A DNA stretch of 10,796 bases. Source: DASZGI01 sp035938995 (GTDB lineage: Bacteria; Actinomycetota; Actinomycetes; Streptomycetales; Catenulisporaceae). Below are positions 1 through 7,517 of this stretch, in pieces. Each line of letters starts with the position of its first letter. The stretch's first letter is position 1. Position numbers and translations under genes: made by a program. The stretch is taken from positions 1 through 10,796 of the forward strand of contig NZ_DASZGI010000057.1 of the NCBI RefSeq assembly GCF_035938995.1, written 5' to 3'. The notes beneath the pieces are model-generated. The model ran no database searches. It saw only the letters and a program-made list of their open reading frames with translations, and was not told where the DNA came from.

Positions 1-987
1 CAGGACACAGATACACCGGCGCCAGGTTGGCCGGACGGCGGCTGGCGCTGGGCCATCCTCGACGAGGCGTACCAGATGCGCTCGGACGGCCTGCTCGCGA
101 TCGCGCCGCGCTTCGCCCACGGCACCGCCCTGTTCGTCGGCGATCCCGGCCAGCTCGACCCCTTCGCCGCCATCGAAGGGGACCGATGGGCCGGATCCGC
201 CTGGGACCCCACCGACAGCGCCGTCGCCGTCGTACGCGCGCACAACCCCGGCCTCCCGGTGCACCGGCTGCCGTTTTCGTGGCGCCTGCCCCCGAGCGCG
301 GCGCCGCTGGTGTCCGCCGCGTTCTACCCCTTCACCCCGTTCGAGGCCGGCAGCGCCGAACACGACCGCGCCCTCAAACTGCCGGGCGGCGGCATCGGCC
401 GCATCGGCAGCGCGCTCAAGATCGACAGTGCGCTTGACCTCGCCGCCGAAACCGGCTGGGCGCTGCACGAACTGCCCGCGCAGCACACCGTCCGTACGGA
501 CGCTGAGGCGCTCGAAGCCTGCGCCGCCCTCGCCGCCCGCCTGCTCGAGCGCGGCGCCGTCGCCTTCGATCCCGCATACGCCGAGGGGCGGCCCGTCAGC
601 GGCGACCGGATCGCGATCGGCGCGGCGCACCGCGACCAGGTCGCCGGGATCCGGCTGGCACTGGACCGGCACGGCTCCGCGACCCGCGCCGTCACCGTGG
701 ACACCGCCAACCGCCTCCAAGGCCGCGAGTACGACGTGACGATCGTCCTGCACCCGCTGTCCGGGCGGCGCGACGCGAGCGCCTTCCATCTGGAAACCGG
801 ACGCCTGTGCGTGCTGCTGTCCCGCCACCGGCACGCCTGCGTCGTCGTGGCCCGCGCGGGTATCGCAGAGCTGCTCGACGCCCATCCGCACGCCGAACCG
901 GTCCACCTCGGCGTCCCGGTGAAGTTCCCGGACGGCTGGGAAGCGCACCAAGCCGTGCTCGCGCACTTGTCCCGCTTCAAGGCGTAG
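1..987 (+). CDS. SF1 (Upf1-like) DNA/RNA helicase, C-terminal part; 5' end outside window
   Basis: The frame is open from base 1, so the N-terminus with the Walker A motif lies upstream; 328 residues are visible. They carry the later helicase motifs of superfamily 1 in the right order: motif II ILDEAYQM (visible residues 19-26, Walker B DEAY), motif III VGDPGQLDP (46-54), a motif IV-like FSWRLPP (92-98), motif V with QGRE (240-243) and motif VI LLSRHRHACVVV (272-283). This arrangement, especially the QGRE and the Arg in motif VI, fits Upf1/AAA_12-type ATP-driven nucleic-acid helicases. The residues needed for ATP hydrolysis in the visible half are intact, so the gene looks functional. The stop TAG at 985-987 overlaps the putative -10 element of the next gene. 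The substrate and cellular role cannot be read from this part alone. Confidence 0.8.
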   Translation, partial: QDTDTPAPGWPDGGWRWAILDEAYQMRSDGLLAIAPRFAHGTALFVGDPGQLDPFAAIEGDRWAGSAWDPTDSAVAVVRAHNPGLPVHRLPFSWRLPPSAAPLVSAAFYPFTPFEAGSAEHDRALKLPGGGIGRIGSALKIDSALDLAAETGWALHELPAQHTVRTDAEALEACAALAARLLERGAVAFDPAYAEGRPVSGDRIAIGAAHRDQVAGIRLALDRHGSATRAVTVDTANRLQGREYDVTIVLHPLSGRRDASAFHLETGRLCVLLSRHRHACVVVARAGIAELLDAHPHAEPVHLGVPVKFPDGWEAHQAVLAHLSRFKA

Positions 988-990
988 CGT
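985..990 (+). promoter_or_regulatory. Putative leaderless -10 element (TAGCGT) for the LLM oxidoreductase
   Basis: TAGCGT fits the actinobacterial -10 consensus TANNNT and lies 7 nt (GGGCGGC) before the ATG at 998, which would place transcription initiation at or next to the start codon. It includes the helicase stop codon. No clear -35 is seen. Confidence 0.4.
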
Positions 991-997
991 GGGCGGC

Positions 998-1852
998 ATG
1001 TCGTCGCGCCCCTTCCGCTTCGCCATCGTCGCCGCCCTGCCCACCGCCGAACGCACCTGGTCCGAGCTGGCGCGCCACGTCGAAGAGCTCGGCTATTCCA
1101 CCCTGCACGTACCCGACACGCTCGGCACGCTTGCCACCTTCCCGGCTCTGGCCGCAGCCGCCGCGGCGACCACCACGCTGCGCGTCGGCAGCTACGTGAT
1201 CGCCGTGCCGAACCACCGCCCCACCGCCGTCGCGCACGAGGCCCTGACCGTGGATGTCCTGTCCGGCGGACGCCTCGAACTGGGTATCGGCACCGGCCGC
1301 CCCGACGCCGAGCACGAGGCCGCGGCGCTCGGCCTGCCGTTCGGCACCCCCGGCGAGCGCATCGCGCTGCTGCACGAGACGATCCTGGAGGTCCGCGAGC
1401 GGTTCGTGAAGCCGCCCGGCCCGCTGCGCCCTGTGCAGCAGCCGCACCCGCCGATCATGATCGCCGCGTCGGGCCCACGCATGCTGCGGCTGGCCGCCGA
1501 GGAGGCCGACATCGTCGCGCTCGGCCTGCCGGCCGAGACGACCGAGGACGCCCTCGCGCAGAAGACGGCCGAGCTGCGCGAATACGCCGGAGACCGGTTC
1601 GACGACATCGAGCTGGGCACCAACATCGCCGTCATCGGGCGGGACATGCCGCCCTTCATGCGCCGGTTCATCGGGGCCGACCCGGACCAGCTCCTGGAGA
1701 TCGGCGCGATCTCCGCCCTCGACGGCACTCCCGCCGAGATGGCGGACGTGCTGCGCCGCCGCCGCGACCGGACCGGAGTCTCCTACTTCCAGGTCGGCGA
1801 GACGTTCGCCGAGACCTTCGCCCCCGTCGTCGAACTGCTCGCAGGCACCTGA
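998..1852 (+). CDS. LLM-class F420-dependent oxidoreductase
   Basis: This 284-residue protein has the hallmarks of the bacterial luciferase-like monooxygenase (TIM-barrel) superfamily in its F420-using actinobacterial branch. It opens with RPFRFAIVAA, followed by a first helix ending in EELGYSTLHVPDTLG. The conserved stretch LSGGRLELGIGTGRPDAEHE follows the cofactor-facing strands, then PHPPIMIAASGPRMLRLAAE. The layout resembles the TIGR03621 (MSMEG_2516-type) group; that assignment is from memory of the family. Such proteins use deazaflavin F420 for hydride transfer, but the substrate is unknown. A GTG at 989 would extend the protein by three residues, but it sits inside the putative -10 element; ATG 998 is the better start. 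The gene begins 10 bp after the helicase stop, and a GC-rich hairpin follows it. Confidence 0.85.
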   Translation: MSSRPFRFAIVAALPTAERTWSELARHVEELGYSTLHVPDTLGTLATFPALAAAAAATTTLRVGSYVIAVPNHRPTAVAHEALTVDVLSGGRLELGIGTGRPDAEHEAAALGLPFGTPGERIALLHETILEVRERFVKPPGPLRPVQQPHPPIMIAASGPRMLRLAAEEADIVALGLPAETTEDALAQKTAELREYAGDRFDDIELGTNIAVIGRDMPPFMRRFIGADPDQLLEIGAISALDGTPAEMADVLRRRRDRTGVSYFQVGETFAETFAPVVELLAGT

Positions 1853-1864
1853 TCAGGTCGGACT

Positions 1865-1889
1865 GGGCCGGCGGCTTGGCGCACGGCCC
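1865..1889 (+). terminator. GC-rich hairpin after the LLM oxidoreductase gene
   Basis: GGGCCGGCG (1865-1873) pairs with CGC-A-CGGCCC (1880-1889, one bulged A) around a 6-nt loop, 12 bp after the stop codon. There is no U-tract, as is common for actinobacterial hairpin terminators. It lies in the 88-bp gap before the MatB-like gene. Confidence 0.4.
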
Positions 1890-1928
1890 CCTCCATCGGG
1901 CCTTTCGTAAGATCCAAGACCCGGCGGG

Positions 1929-1934
1929 TACCGT
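1929..1934 (+). promoter_or_regulatory. Putative leaderless -10 element (TACCGT) for the MatB-like gene
   Basis: TACCGT matches TANNNT and is separated from ATG 1941 by 6 nt (GGCGGC). There is no purine-rich Shine-Dalgarno sequence. A -35 element is not evident. Confidence 0.4.
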
Positions 1935-1940
1935 GGCGGC

Positions 1941-3347
1941 ATGCGACTCCTGCCGAGCTTGACCGGGTCGAGCGCCGACGAGGCGGGCGCCCTGCGGATC
2001 GCCGACCGGGCGCTGTCGCGCGGGCAACTCGCCGAGGCCGCCAGCGCCCTCGCCGCGCAGATCGACGGCGCGCCAGCCGTCGCCGTGCACGCGACGCCGA
2101 CCGCCGAGACCGTCGTCGCCGTCGTCGGCGGGCTGCTCGCAGGCGTGCCGGTCGTCCCCGTGCCGCCGGACAGCGGACCCGCGGAGCGCGACCACATCCT
2201 GCGCGACTCGGGCGCGGCGCTGCTGCTCACCGCCGAGCGCACGCGGGACGTCTGGGCCGACTGCGGCGTTCCCGTCGTGTCCGTCGATCCCGAAGCGCGC
2301 GGCGCGGCAACGTTCCCCGACGCCCAGCCAGAAGCGGCTGCGCTGATCCTTTACACCTCAGGTACCACCGGCGCGCCTAAGGGCGTCCCCATCACCGGAC
2401 GCGCGATCGCGGCCGACCTGGACGCCCTCGTCGAAGCGTGGCAATGGACCGCCGACGACACACTCGTGCACGGACTGCCGCTGTTCCACGTACACGGCCT
2501 CGTCCTCGGCATCCTCGGCGCACTGCGGACCGGCTCGCGCCTCGTGCACACCGGACGCCCCACCGCCGAGGCTTATGCGGCCGCCGGCGGAACCCTCTAC
2601 TTCGGCGTGCCGACCGTCTGGTCCAGAGTCTGCGCCGACCCCGCCTCCGCCAAGCGCCTGTCCTCCGCCCGGCTGCTCGTCTCCGGCTCCGCCGCGCTGC
2701 CGCTGCCTGTAGCCGCCGACCTCGAGACGCTCACCGGCCACCGCCCGGTCGAGCGGTACGGCATGACCGAGACGCTGATCACGCTCTCCGCCCGCGCCGA
2801 CGACACGGACCGCACCGCCGGCAGCGTCGGGCGCCCGCTCGCCGGAGTGTCGACCCGGCTGGTCGGCGAGGACGGGGCGCCGCTGCCCGCCGACGGCGTC
2901 ACCGTCGGGGAGCTCCACGTGCAGGGCCCTGTCGTTTTCTCGGGTTATTTGGGCCGTCCCGGAGCCACTGCCGCGGCGTTCACCGCAGACGGCTGGTTCC
3001 GCACCGGCGACATGGCAGTCGTCGAGCCCTCCGGCGCGCACCGCATCGTCGGTCGCGCCTCCACGGACCTGATCAAGTCGGGCGGATACCGGATCGGCGC
3101 CGGCGAGGTGGAGAACGCGCTGCTGGGCCACCCCGCGGTGCGCGAGGCCGCCGTGCTCGGCCTGCCGGACGACGACCTCGGCCAGCGGATCACCGCCTTC
3201 GTGGTGGCCGACGGGGTGACAGAGGACGAACTGATCGGCTTCGTGGCCAGCGCGCTCGCCGCACACAAACGGCCGCGCGCCGTCGTCTTCCGCGACGCCC
3301 TGCCCCGCAACGCGATGGGCAAGGTGCGCAAGGACAGGCTGGCGTGA
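1941..3347 (+). CDS. matB: Malonyl-CoA synthetase-like acyl-CoA ligase (MatB family)
   Basis: This is a 468-residue ANL-superfamily adenylating enzyme. The ATP-binding loop YTSGTTGAPKG is at 138-148, the aromatic motif ERYGMTET at 271-278, FRTGD at 353-357, the hinge IKSGGYRIGAGEVE at 378-391 and the catalytic Lys461 in RNAMGKV. The segment EAWQWTADDTLVHGLPLFHV and the following HGLVLGILGALRTG closely follow Streptomyces MatB as I recall it, and the length is close to that enzyme (about 485). MatB ligates malonate or methylmalonate to CoA through an acyl-adenylate, feeding extender units to polyketide or fatty-acid synthesis. Substrate is inferred from family likeness only. No malonyl-CoA decarboxylase (matA) or dicarboxylate carrier gene is adjacent. 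ATG 1941 is preceded by a -10-like hexamer and no Shine-Dalgarno site. Confidence 0.8.
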   Translation: MRLLPSLTGSSADEAGALRIADRALSRGQLAEAASALAAQIDGAPAVAVHATPTAETVVAVVGGLLAGVPVVPVPPDSGPAERDHILRDSGAALLLTAERTRDVWADCGVPVVSVDPEARGAATFPDAQPEAAALILYTSGTTGAPKGVPITGRAIAADLDALVEAWQWTADDTLVHGLPLFHVHGLVLGILGALRTGSRLVHTGRPTAEAYAAAGGTLYFGVPTVWSRVCADPASAKRLSSARLLVSGSAALPLPVAADLETLTGHRPVERYGMTETLITLSARADDTDRTAGSVGRPLAGVSTRLVGEDGAPLPADGVTVGELHVQGPVVFSGYLGRPGATAAAFTADGWFRTGDMAVVEPSGAHRIVGRASTDLIKSGGYRIGAGEVENALLGHPAVREAAVLGLPDDDLGQRITAFVVADGVTEDELIGFVASALAAHKRPRAVVFRDALPRNAMGKVRKDRLA

Positions 3348-3408
3348 TCGCGTCACAGCTTGGCAACTTCATTGCGCGCACTGTCCGGTGCCGGATTGAA
3401 TCGCGGGG

Positions 3409-3921
3409 ATGGACGACCTGCTGACCAGCCGACTGGTCCTGCACCCGCTCACCGTCGAGGAGGCGGCCCGCCTGGTCGGCGGCACGCCCGGGCCGGAAGA
3501 CCACTGGGCCGACGGATTCCCGACCGAGGGCGACCGCGACGGCGCCCGCATGTACGCCAAGGCCTCCGCGGCCGGCGAGGCACCCCCCGGCCCGTTCGTC
3601 TGCTACCGGATCGACTCCCGGCGCGACGGCGCGGCGATAGGAACCATCGGCTTCTACGGGCCGCCCGACGAGGACGGCCGGGTGGTCGTGGGCTACGGCC
3701 TGGTGCCGCCGAGCTGGGGCAACGGCTACGCGACCGAGGCGTTGCGGGAACTGGTCGATCTGTGCCGCGGGCAGCGCTCGGTCCGCGCGATCGACGCCGA
3801 CACCGACCACGACAACCACGCCTCGCAGCGGGTCCTGGCCAAGTGCGGCTTCCGCATCGTGCGCCAGGACCGCGACCTGATCTATTACGAGCTCGTCTTC
3901 GACCGAGCCGAAGAGCGCTGA
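3409..3921 (+). CDS. GNAT-family N-acetyltransferase, RimJ/RimL type
   Basis: This 170-residue single-domain protein starts with the typical TSRLVLHPLT strand of RimJ/RimL-like acetyltransferases. It continues with IGTIGFYG (77-84), the VGYGLVPPSWGNGYATEA segment (94-111) containing the acetyl-CoA pyrophosphate-binding motif, then NHASQRVLAKCGFRI (136-150), the closing helix and strand of the fold. It would transfer an acetyl group from acetyl-CoA to an amine of an unknown acceptor (protein N-terminus, antibiotic or small molecule). An in-frame TGA at 3397 excludes a longer N-terminus, and the start fits the family. A GGGG run directly abuts the ATG, too close for a normal Shine-Dalgarno, and a weak -10-like TTGAAT lies 7 nt upstream. 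The 61-bp gap after the MatB-like gene leaves open whether the two are co-transcribed. Confidence 0.85.
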   Translation: MDDLLTSRLVLHPLTVEEAARLVGGTPGPEDHWADGFPTEGDRDGARMYAKASAAGEAPPGPFVCYRIDSRRDGAAIGTIGFYGPPDEDGRVVVGYGLVPPSWGNGYATEALRELVDLCRGQRSVRAIDADTDHDNHASQRVLAKCGFRIVRQDRDLIYYELVFDRAEER

Positions 3922-3940
3922 TCCGCACTCAGCCCTCTTC
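3910..3940. terminator. Bidirectional hairpin between convergent GNAT and HAD genes
   Basis: GAAGAG (3910-3915) pairs with CTCTTC (3935-3940), and inside it GCTGA (3917-3921) pairs with TCAGC (3929-3933) around a 7-nt loop, with one C/C mismatch between the two stems. It overlaps the last codons of the acetyltransferase and ends 12 bp before the HAD stop codon. No U-tract is present on either side. Confidence 0.5.
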
Positions 3941-3951
3941 GATCCGACGCT

Positions 3952-4752
3952 TCAGCCGATCAGCTTCTCCAAGGCGGCCGCGACACCGTCCTCGTCGTTG
4001 GAGCCGGTGACTCCGCTCGCGCCGCGCAGTACGTCCGGGTGCGCATTCGCGACCGCGTAGGATGACCCGGCCCAGGCCAGCATCGGCAGGTCGTTGGGCA
4101 TGTCGCCGAACGCCACGACCGCTTCGGGTTCGATGCCGAGAGCCGCGCAGTACCACGCCAGGGTGCTGGCTTTGGTGGCGCCGGGCGGCGCGATCTCCAC
4201 CAGGCCGCGGCCGCCCGAGTGGGAGATCTCGGCCGGCACGGTGAGGGCTTGCTGCGCGGCGGCGAGCATCTGGTCCGCCGTGTGTGTGCTTGAACGGGCC
4301 AGCACCTTCACCACCCGGCTCACCTCGCCCCACACCGAGTCCCACGGGTCCGCCAGGTACCGCTGCGTGTCGTTGATCAGCCCGATGCGATACCCGGTGT
4401 CGTACCAGACCCGCTCGCCGGTCTCCAGGGCGAACCCGCAGTCGGGCACCGCCGGGCGTAACTGGTCGACGATCGCCCGCGCGCCTTCGGCTGCGAATTC
4501 GTGCACGTAGGTCGATGTTGCGGCGGCGAAGTCGTGCACGATCGTCCCGTTGGCACAGATCGCGGTCGCGGCGTGGCCGGCCTGCTCGACGATCTGGTCC
4601 ATCACCCGCGGCGGCCTTGCAGTGACGAACACCACCCCGATCCCGGCGGCCCGGCAGGCGGCCAGCGCCGCTCGGGTGCGGGCGGACACCGAACCGTCCG
4701 AGCGCAGCAGGGTTCCGTCAAGATCTGTGGCTATCAGGCGCGGCAAGGTCAC
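3952..4752 (-). CDS. Cof-type HAD-superfamily hydrolase (sugar-phosphate/nucleotide phosphatase-like)
   Basis: This 266-residue protein has all four HAD motifs: motif I ATDLDGTLL (nucleophile Asp10, acid/base Asp12), motif II VTARPP near residues 42-47, the motif III lysine in GATKAS, and motif IV GDMPNDLPML. The region between motifs II and III is the large C2 cap of the Cof/YbiV/YidA group. These are Mg-dependent cytosolic phosphatases acting on sugar phosphates, FMN-type or related substrates; the substrate is not deducible. The frame stays open upstream to 5085, but that extension overlaps the molybdoenzyme gene and is low-complexity Arg/Gly. The GTG at 4752, giving VTLPRLIATDLDGT, matches the family N-terminus. 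There is no Shine-Dalgarno site; a GAAAAT hexamer lies 6 nt upstream. A direct repeat further upstream may be its operator. Confidence 0.85.
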   Translation of the reverse strand: MTLPRLIATDLDGTLLRSDGSVSARTRAALAACRAAGIGVVFVTARPPRVMDQIVEQAGHAATAICANGTIVHDFAAATSTYVHEFAAEGARAIVDQLRPAVPDCGFALETGERVWYDTGYRIGLINDTQRYLADPWDSVWGEVSRVVKVLARSSTHTADQMLAAAQQALTVPAEISHSGGRGLVEIAPPGATKASTLAWYCAALGIEPEAVVAFGDMPNDLPMLAWAGSSYAVANAHPDVLRGASGVTGSNDEDGVAAALEKLIG

Positions 4753-4758
4753 CGGGCG

Positions 4759-4764
4759 ATTTTC
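4759..4764 (-). promoter_or_regulatory. Putative leaderless -10-like element (GAAAAT) for the HAD gene
   Basis: On the minus strand GAAAAT lies 6 nt (CGCCCG) before GTG 4752, matching the key A2 and T6 of TANNNT. It is weaker than the plus-strand examples in this window because T1 is missing. Confidence 0.25.
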
Positions 4765-4770
4765 GCAGTG

Positions 4771-4814
4771 TTTGATTGCTCGTCGAAAAATGGCAGCGTT
4801 TGATTGCTCTTCGA
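4771..4814 (-). promoter_or_regulatory. 28-bp-period direct repeat upstream of the HAD gene; possible operator
   Basis: TTTGATTGCTCGTCGA (4771-4786) and TTTGATTGCTCTTCGA (4799-4814) differ at one base in 16. They sit in the 77-bp gap between the end of the molybdoenzyme gene and the HAD start. Read on the minus strand, each unit is TCGAMGAGCAATCAAA. The block is much richer in A/T than its surroundings. The spacing is close to three helical turns, so both copies would face the same side of DNA. Which protein binds is unknown; DeoR-type repressors often use TGATTG/CAATCA direct repeats, which is only an analogy. Confidence 0.45.
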
Positions 4815-4829
4815 GAACGGCCGGGGTTG

Positions 4830-6419
4830 TCAGGTCACGTTGATGCTGATCTGGTGGTAGCCGGTCGAGCCGTCCGGCAGGACATCCTGCACCACCGAGG
4901 TCTGCAAGGTGCCGGTCCCGTCCGTCGCGCGGACCGCGACGCGGTGCTGTCCGCTGGCCGCCCGCCACGTGTACGACCACTGACGCCAGGTGTCCGGGGT
5001 GTCCGCGGCGGCGAGCGTCGTCTCGTGCCAGGCGCCGCCGTCGATCTGCACCTCGACCGCCGCCACCCCACGATGTGTCGCCCACGCCGTACCTGCCAGC
5101 ACCACGTCACCCGCCGAGACCGTCGCTCCGTCGCCCGGCACGTCGATCCGGGAAGCCGTCTTGACCGGGGCCTGCTGCGCCCACCCCTGGTCCACCCAGT
5201 AGGCCGAGGCGGCGCTGAAGGTGGTCAGATTCAGGTCCATCACCCACTTGGTCGCCGAGACGTACCCGTAAAGCCCGGGGATGAGCATCCGGCACGGGAA
5301 TCCGTGCTCGATCGGCAGCGCCTCGCCGTTCATCGCCACCGCCAGCATCGCCTCGCGCCCGTCGAGCACCGCCGACACCGGGGCGCCGATCGTCATCCCG
5401 TCCACCGAGGTGGCCAGGATCTGGCTGGCCCCGGACTGCACCCCGGCCCGGCGCAGCAGCGGGGCCAGCGGCGCCCCGATCCACCGCGCGTTGCCGCAGT
5501 ACGACCCGCCGACCGGGTTCGAGACGCAGGTGAGGGTGAGGTCGTGCTCGTCGAGGGGCAACGCCAGCAGGTCGGCGAAGGTCAGCTCGAACGGCCGGTC
5601 GACCATCCCGTGGATGCGCAGTTTCCACTTCGTCGGGTCGACCTGGGGCACCGTCAACGCCGTGTCCACCCGGTAGAACTGGGTGTTCGGGGTGAAGAAC
5701 GACCCGAGACCGGGGACGTCGGGATGGGTCGCGGCGGGCACCGGGGCCAGCGCCTCGACCGGGGCCGGGATCTTGACCGCCGCCCGCGCCGGGCCCGCGT
5801 TGAATCGCGAGTCCAGCCACGCCTTCGCGCCGAAACCGCCCACCGCCGCGCCGAGAGCCGTGCCTCCCAGCGCGAGCAGGAACTGGCGCCGGTCCGTCGG
5901 CCCGGCGCTCGCGTCCCGGCTCAGCCGGGTCAGCCAGCGCAGCACCAGGACCGCCGCCCCGCCCGCGAGCAGCGACGGGAACCACGCTCCGGCCTGCGGG
6001 CTCGCCCTGGTCTCGGCGGCCACGATGCCCACGACCCCGAATCCGGCGGCGACCCAGGAGGCGATCGTCAGATGCCTGCGCGCCAGGATCCCCGCCCCCG
6101 CCGACAGCACCACCAGCGCCACGTAGACGCCGCTGAGCAGCACGGTCTTGTCGTTGGAGCCGAAGTTGCGGATCGCGAACTCCTTGAGCGGCTGCGGGGC
6201 GAGGTCGATCGCCCGCTGGCCGACCGCGATCGCGGGCGCGGCGGCCGCGCCACCGGCGGCCACGGCCGCCAACTCGCCGACGGCCAGCGCCGCGGCGCCC
6301 GCCATCAGACCGCACCACGCGGCGAGGACCGGGCCGCCCTGACCGTCGCGGCGCGTCTTCGGCGCAGAGGAGCCCGGCCCCTCTTCACGCGGCGGAATGG
6401 CAGGCGGCACGGTGTCCAT
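4830..6419 (-). CDS. Membrane-anchored molybdopterin-dependent oxidoreductase (sulfite oxidase/YedY fold)
   Basis: This 529-residue protein has three parts. Residues about 31-165 hold four hydrophobic segments (about 31-58, 92-113, 117-135 and 146-163). TDRRQFLLALGG (175-186) is a twin-arginine-like motif leading into a fifth hydrophobic helix. Residues about 235-405 form the molybdopterin domain, with the candidate molybdenum-ligand Cys298 in LTLTCVSNPVGG and the cofactor-binding HGFPCRMLIPGLYGYVSATK (372-391). The C-terminal 120 residues form the Ig-like Mo-co dimerisation domain of sulfite oxidases. The catalytic domain should face outside the membrane, reducing or oxidising an unknown small substrate. 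No separate heme or Rieske partner is adjacent. ATG 6419 has no Shine-Dalgarno; GAGAAT lies 7 nt upstream. It lies 68 bp after the sigma-factor gene on the same strand. Confidence 0.88.
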   Translation of the reverse strand: MDTVPPAIPPREEGPGSSAPKTRRDGQGGPVLAAWCGLMAGAAALAVGELAAVAAGGAAAAPAIAVGQRAIDLAPQPLKEFAIRNFGSNDKTVLLSGVYVALVVLSAGAGILARRHLTIASWVAAGFGVVGIVAAETRASPQAGAWFPSLLAGGAAVLVLRWLTRLSRDASAGPTDRRQFLLALGGTALGAAVGGFGAKAWLDSRFNAGPARAAVKIPAPVEALAPVPAATHPDVPGLGSFFTPNTQFYRVDTALTVPQVDPTKWKLRIHGMVDRPFELTFADLLALPLDEHDLTLTCVSNPVGGSYCGNARWIGAPLAPLLRRAGVQSGASQILATSVDGMTIGAPVSAVLDGREAMLAVAMNGEALPIEHGFPCRMLIPGLYGYVSATKWVMDLNLTTFSAASAYWVDQGWAQQAPVKTASRIDVPGDGATVSAGDVVLAGTAWATHRGVAAVEVQIDGGAWHETTLAAADTPDTWRQWSYTWRAASGQHRVAVRATDGTGTLQTSVVQDVLPDGSTGYHQISINVT

Positions 6420-6426
6420 GGCTCTG

Positions 6427-6432
6427 ATTCTC
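6427..6432 (-). promoter_or_regulatory. Putative leaderless -10-like element (GAGAAT) for the molybdoenzyme gene
   Basis: On the minus strand GAGAAT is followed by 7 nt (CAGAGCC) and ATG 6419. A2 and T6 of TANNNT are kept and T1 is not. It lies in the 68-bp gap after the sigma gene, suggesting the molybdoenzyme may have its own promoter. Confidence 0.25.
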
Positions 6433-6487
6433 GCGCCGCGTGCTGAGAAAACCGATCAGTTCCGGAGTCCGTCGCCTTACATACTGC

Positions 6488-7507
6488 TTACGATCCGGAC
6501 AAGATCATCGGCAGGCCGAGGCCGGGGAACGTGTTCGGGCCGAAAGTGGTGATCTCCACGATCTGACCGCCCGCGGTCCGCAGCACGTCCAGCTTCATCG
6601 CCCGGAACTCGCCGTCGTCCCAGCGGCGCAGATAGCTCGCGGCGGCGGGCATCCGGTTGGCCCCGGTCGGCACCAGCCGCCAGTCGCCATCCCGGTCCGG
6701 CCCCATCGCCCGCTCCATCAGCGGCGCGAGCGCGTCGAGCCCGTCGAAGCACCACGGGTACGGCGGCATCGTCACACGGATGTCGGTCGAGGTGACCGCC
6801 ACGGCCGCAGCTACGTCGCAGCGTTCGTGCGCGTCGATGAACTTCTCCAGCAACTCCCGCTCCTCGGCGCTGGGCCGCCGGACCGGCCACTGGCTGCGGC
6901 GCTCCGGCAGGTGCTGACGCATCGTCGCGCGGGCCCGCTGCAAAGCGCTGTTCGCCGCCGCGACACTGGTCTCGAGCAGCCCCGCGGTCTCCTCGGCCGG
7001 CCGCCCCAGGACGTCGCGCACCAGCAGAGCGGCCCGCTGCCGCGGCGGCAGGACCTGAAGCGCGGCGAGGAACGCCAGCTCGATCGTCTCCCGCTCGACC
7101 GCTACGGCGTCAGGCTCCTCGGCGCTCGGCGCGATCTCGTCCAGCAGCCGGTCCGGATACGGTTGCAGCCAGGGCACCTCGGCGAACGAGCGCATCGCCG
7201 AGGCCTGGTGCGTGCTGTGGCGCAGCATGTCCAGGCACACGTTCGTGGCGATCTTGTAGAGCCAAGCGCGGAACAGCGAGCTGCCGTCGAAGCCCTCCCG
7301 GCCGCGCCACGCGCGCAGGTACGTCTCCTGCACCGCGTCCTCGGCGTCGTCGAAGGAGGCGAGCATGCGGTAGCAGTGCACGTGCAACTCGCGCCGGTGA
7401 CGCTCGCTCAGCTCGGCGAAGGCGGACTCGTCCCCGGCGAGCGCCGCGGCGATCAGCTCGCCGCGGCCGCCCGCCATGCCCGCGTCGGCGCGGTCCCGGG
7501 TCGTCAC
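6488..7507 (-). CDS. ECF RNA polymerase sigma factor with SnoaL-like C-terminal domain (SigG/TIGR02960-like)
   Basis: This 339-residue protein is much longer than a minimal ECF sigma. Region 2 (about 28-97) includes ELHVHCYRMLASFDDAEDAV, the QETYLRAWRG core helix and FRAWLYKIATNVCLDMLR. Region 4 (about 143-200) includes LPPRQRAALLVRDVLGRPAE and the helix-turn-helix ending SVAAANSALQRARATM. Residues 213-339 form a SnoaL/NTF2-like domain with MPPYPWCFDG (247-256) and a TTFGPNTFPGLGLP tail (320-333), as in the SigG/TIGR02960 group. In such sigmas the C-terminal domain is thought to replace an anti-sigma factor as activity switch; no anti-sigma gene is seen. GTG 7507 is 10 bp after the VOC stop, so the two are probably co-transcribed. 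ATG 7477 (residue 11) is an alternative start. Confidence 0.85.
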   Translation of the reverse strand: MTTRDRADAGMAGGRGELIAAALAGDESAFAELSERHRRELHVHCYRMLASFDDAEDAVQETYLRAWRGREGFDGSSLFRAWLYKIATNVCLDMLRHSTHQASAMRSFAEVPWLQPYPDRLLDEIAPSAEEPDAVAVERETIELAFLAALQVLPPRQRAALLVRDVLGRPAEETAGLLETSVAAANSALQRARATMRQHLPERRSQWPVRRPSAEERELLEKFIDAHERCDVAAAVAVTSTDIRVTMPPYPWCFDGLDALAPLMERAMGPDRDGDWRLVPTGANRMPAAASYLRRWDDGEFRAMKLDVLRTAGGQIVEITTFGPNTFPGLGLPMILSGS

Positions 7508-7517
7508 GGTCTGCGGC

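Noticed and set aside
2358..3356. Long minus-strand open frame antisense to the MatB-like gene
   Set aside because: Its Gly/Ala/Arg-rich translation has no recognisable motif, and the plus strand carries the complete adenylating-enzyme motif set. It is a GC-bias shadow.
3917..3964. GCTGATC/GATCAGC inverted repeat spanning both convergent stop codons
   Set aside because: The loop is 34 nt, and a better-nested hairpin (3910-3940) uses the left arm.
4753..5085. N-terminal extension of the HAD protein by 111 residues
   Set aside because: It overlaps the molybdoenzyme coding region and is Arg/Gly-rich; the HAD family begins just before motif I, matching GTG 4752.
4776..6446. 556-codon plus-strand open frame antisense to the molybdoenzyme
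   Set aside because: Low-complexity Arg/Pro/Gln-rich translation. The minus-strand frame encodes the molybdopterin domain with its Cys ligand.
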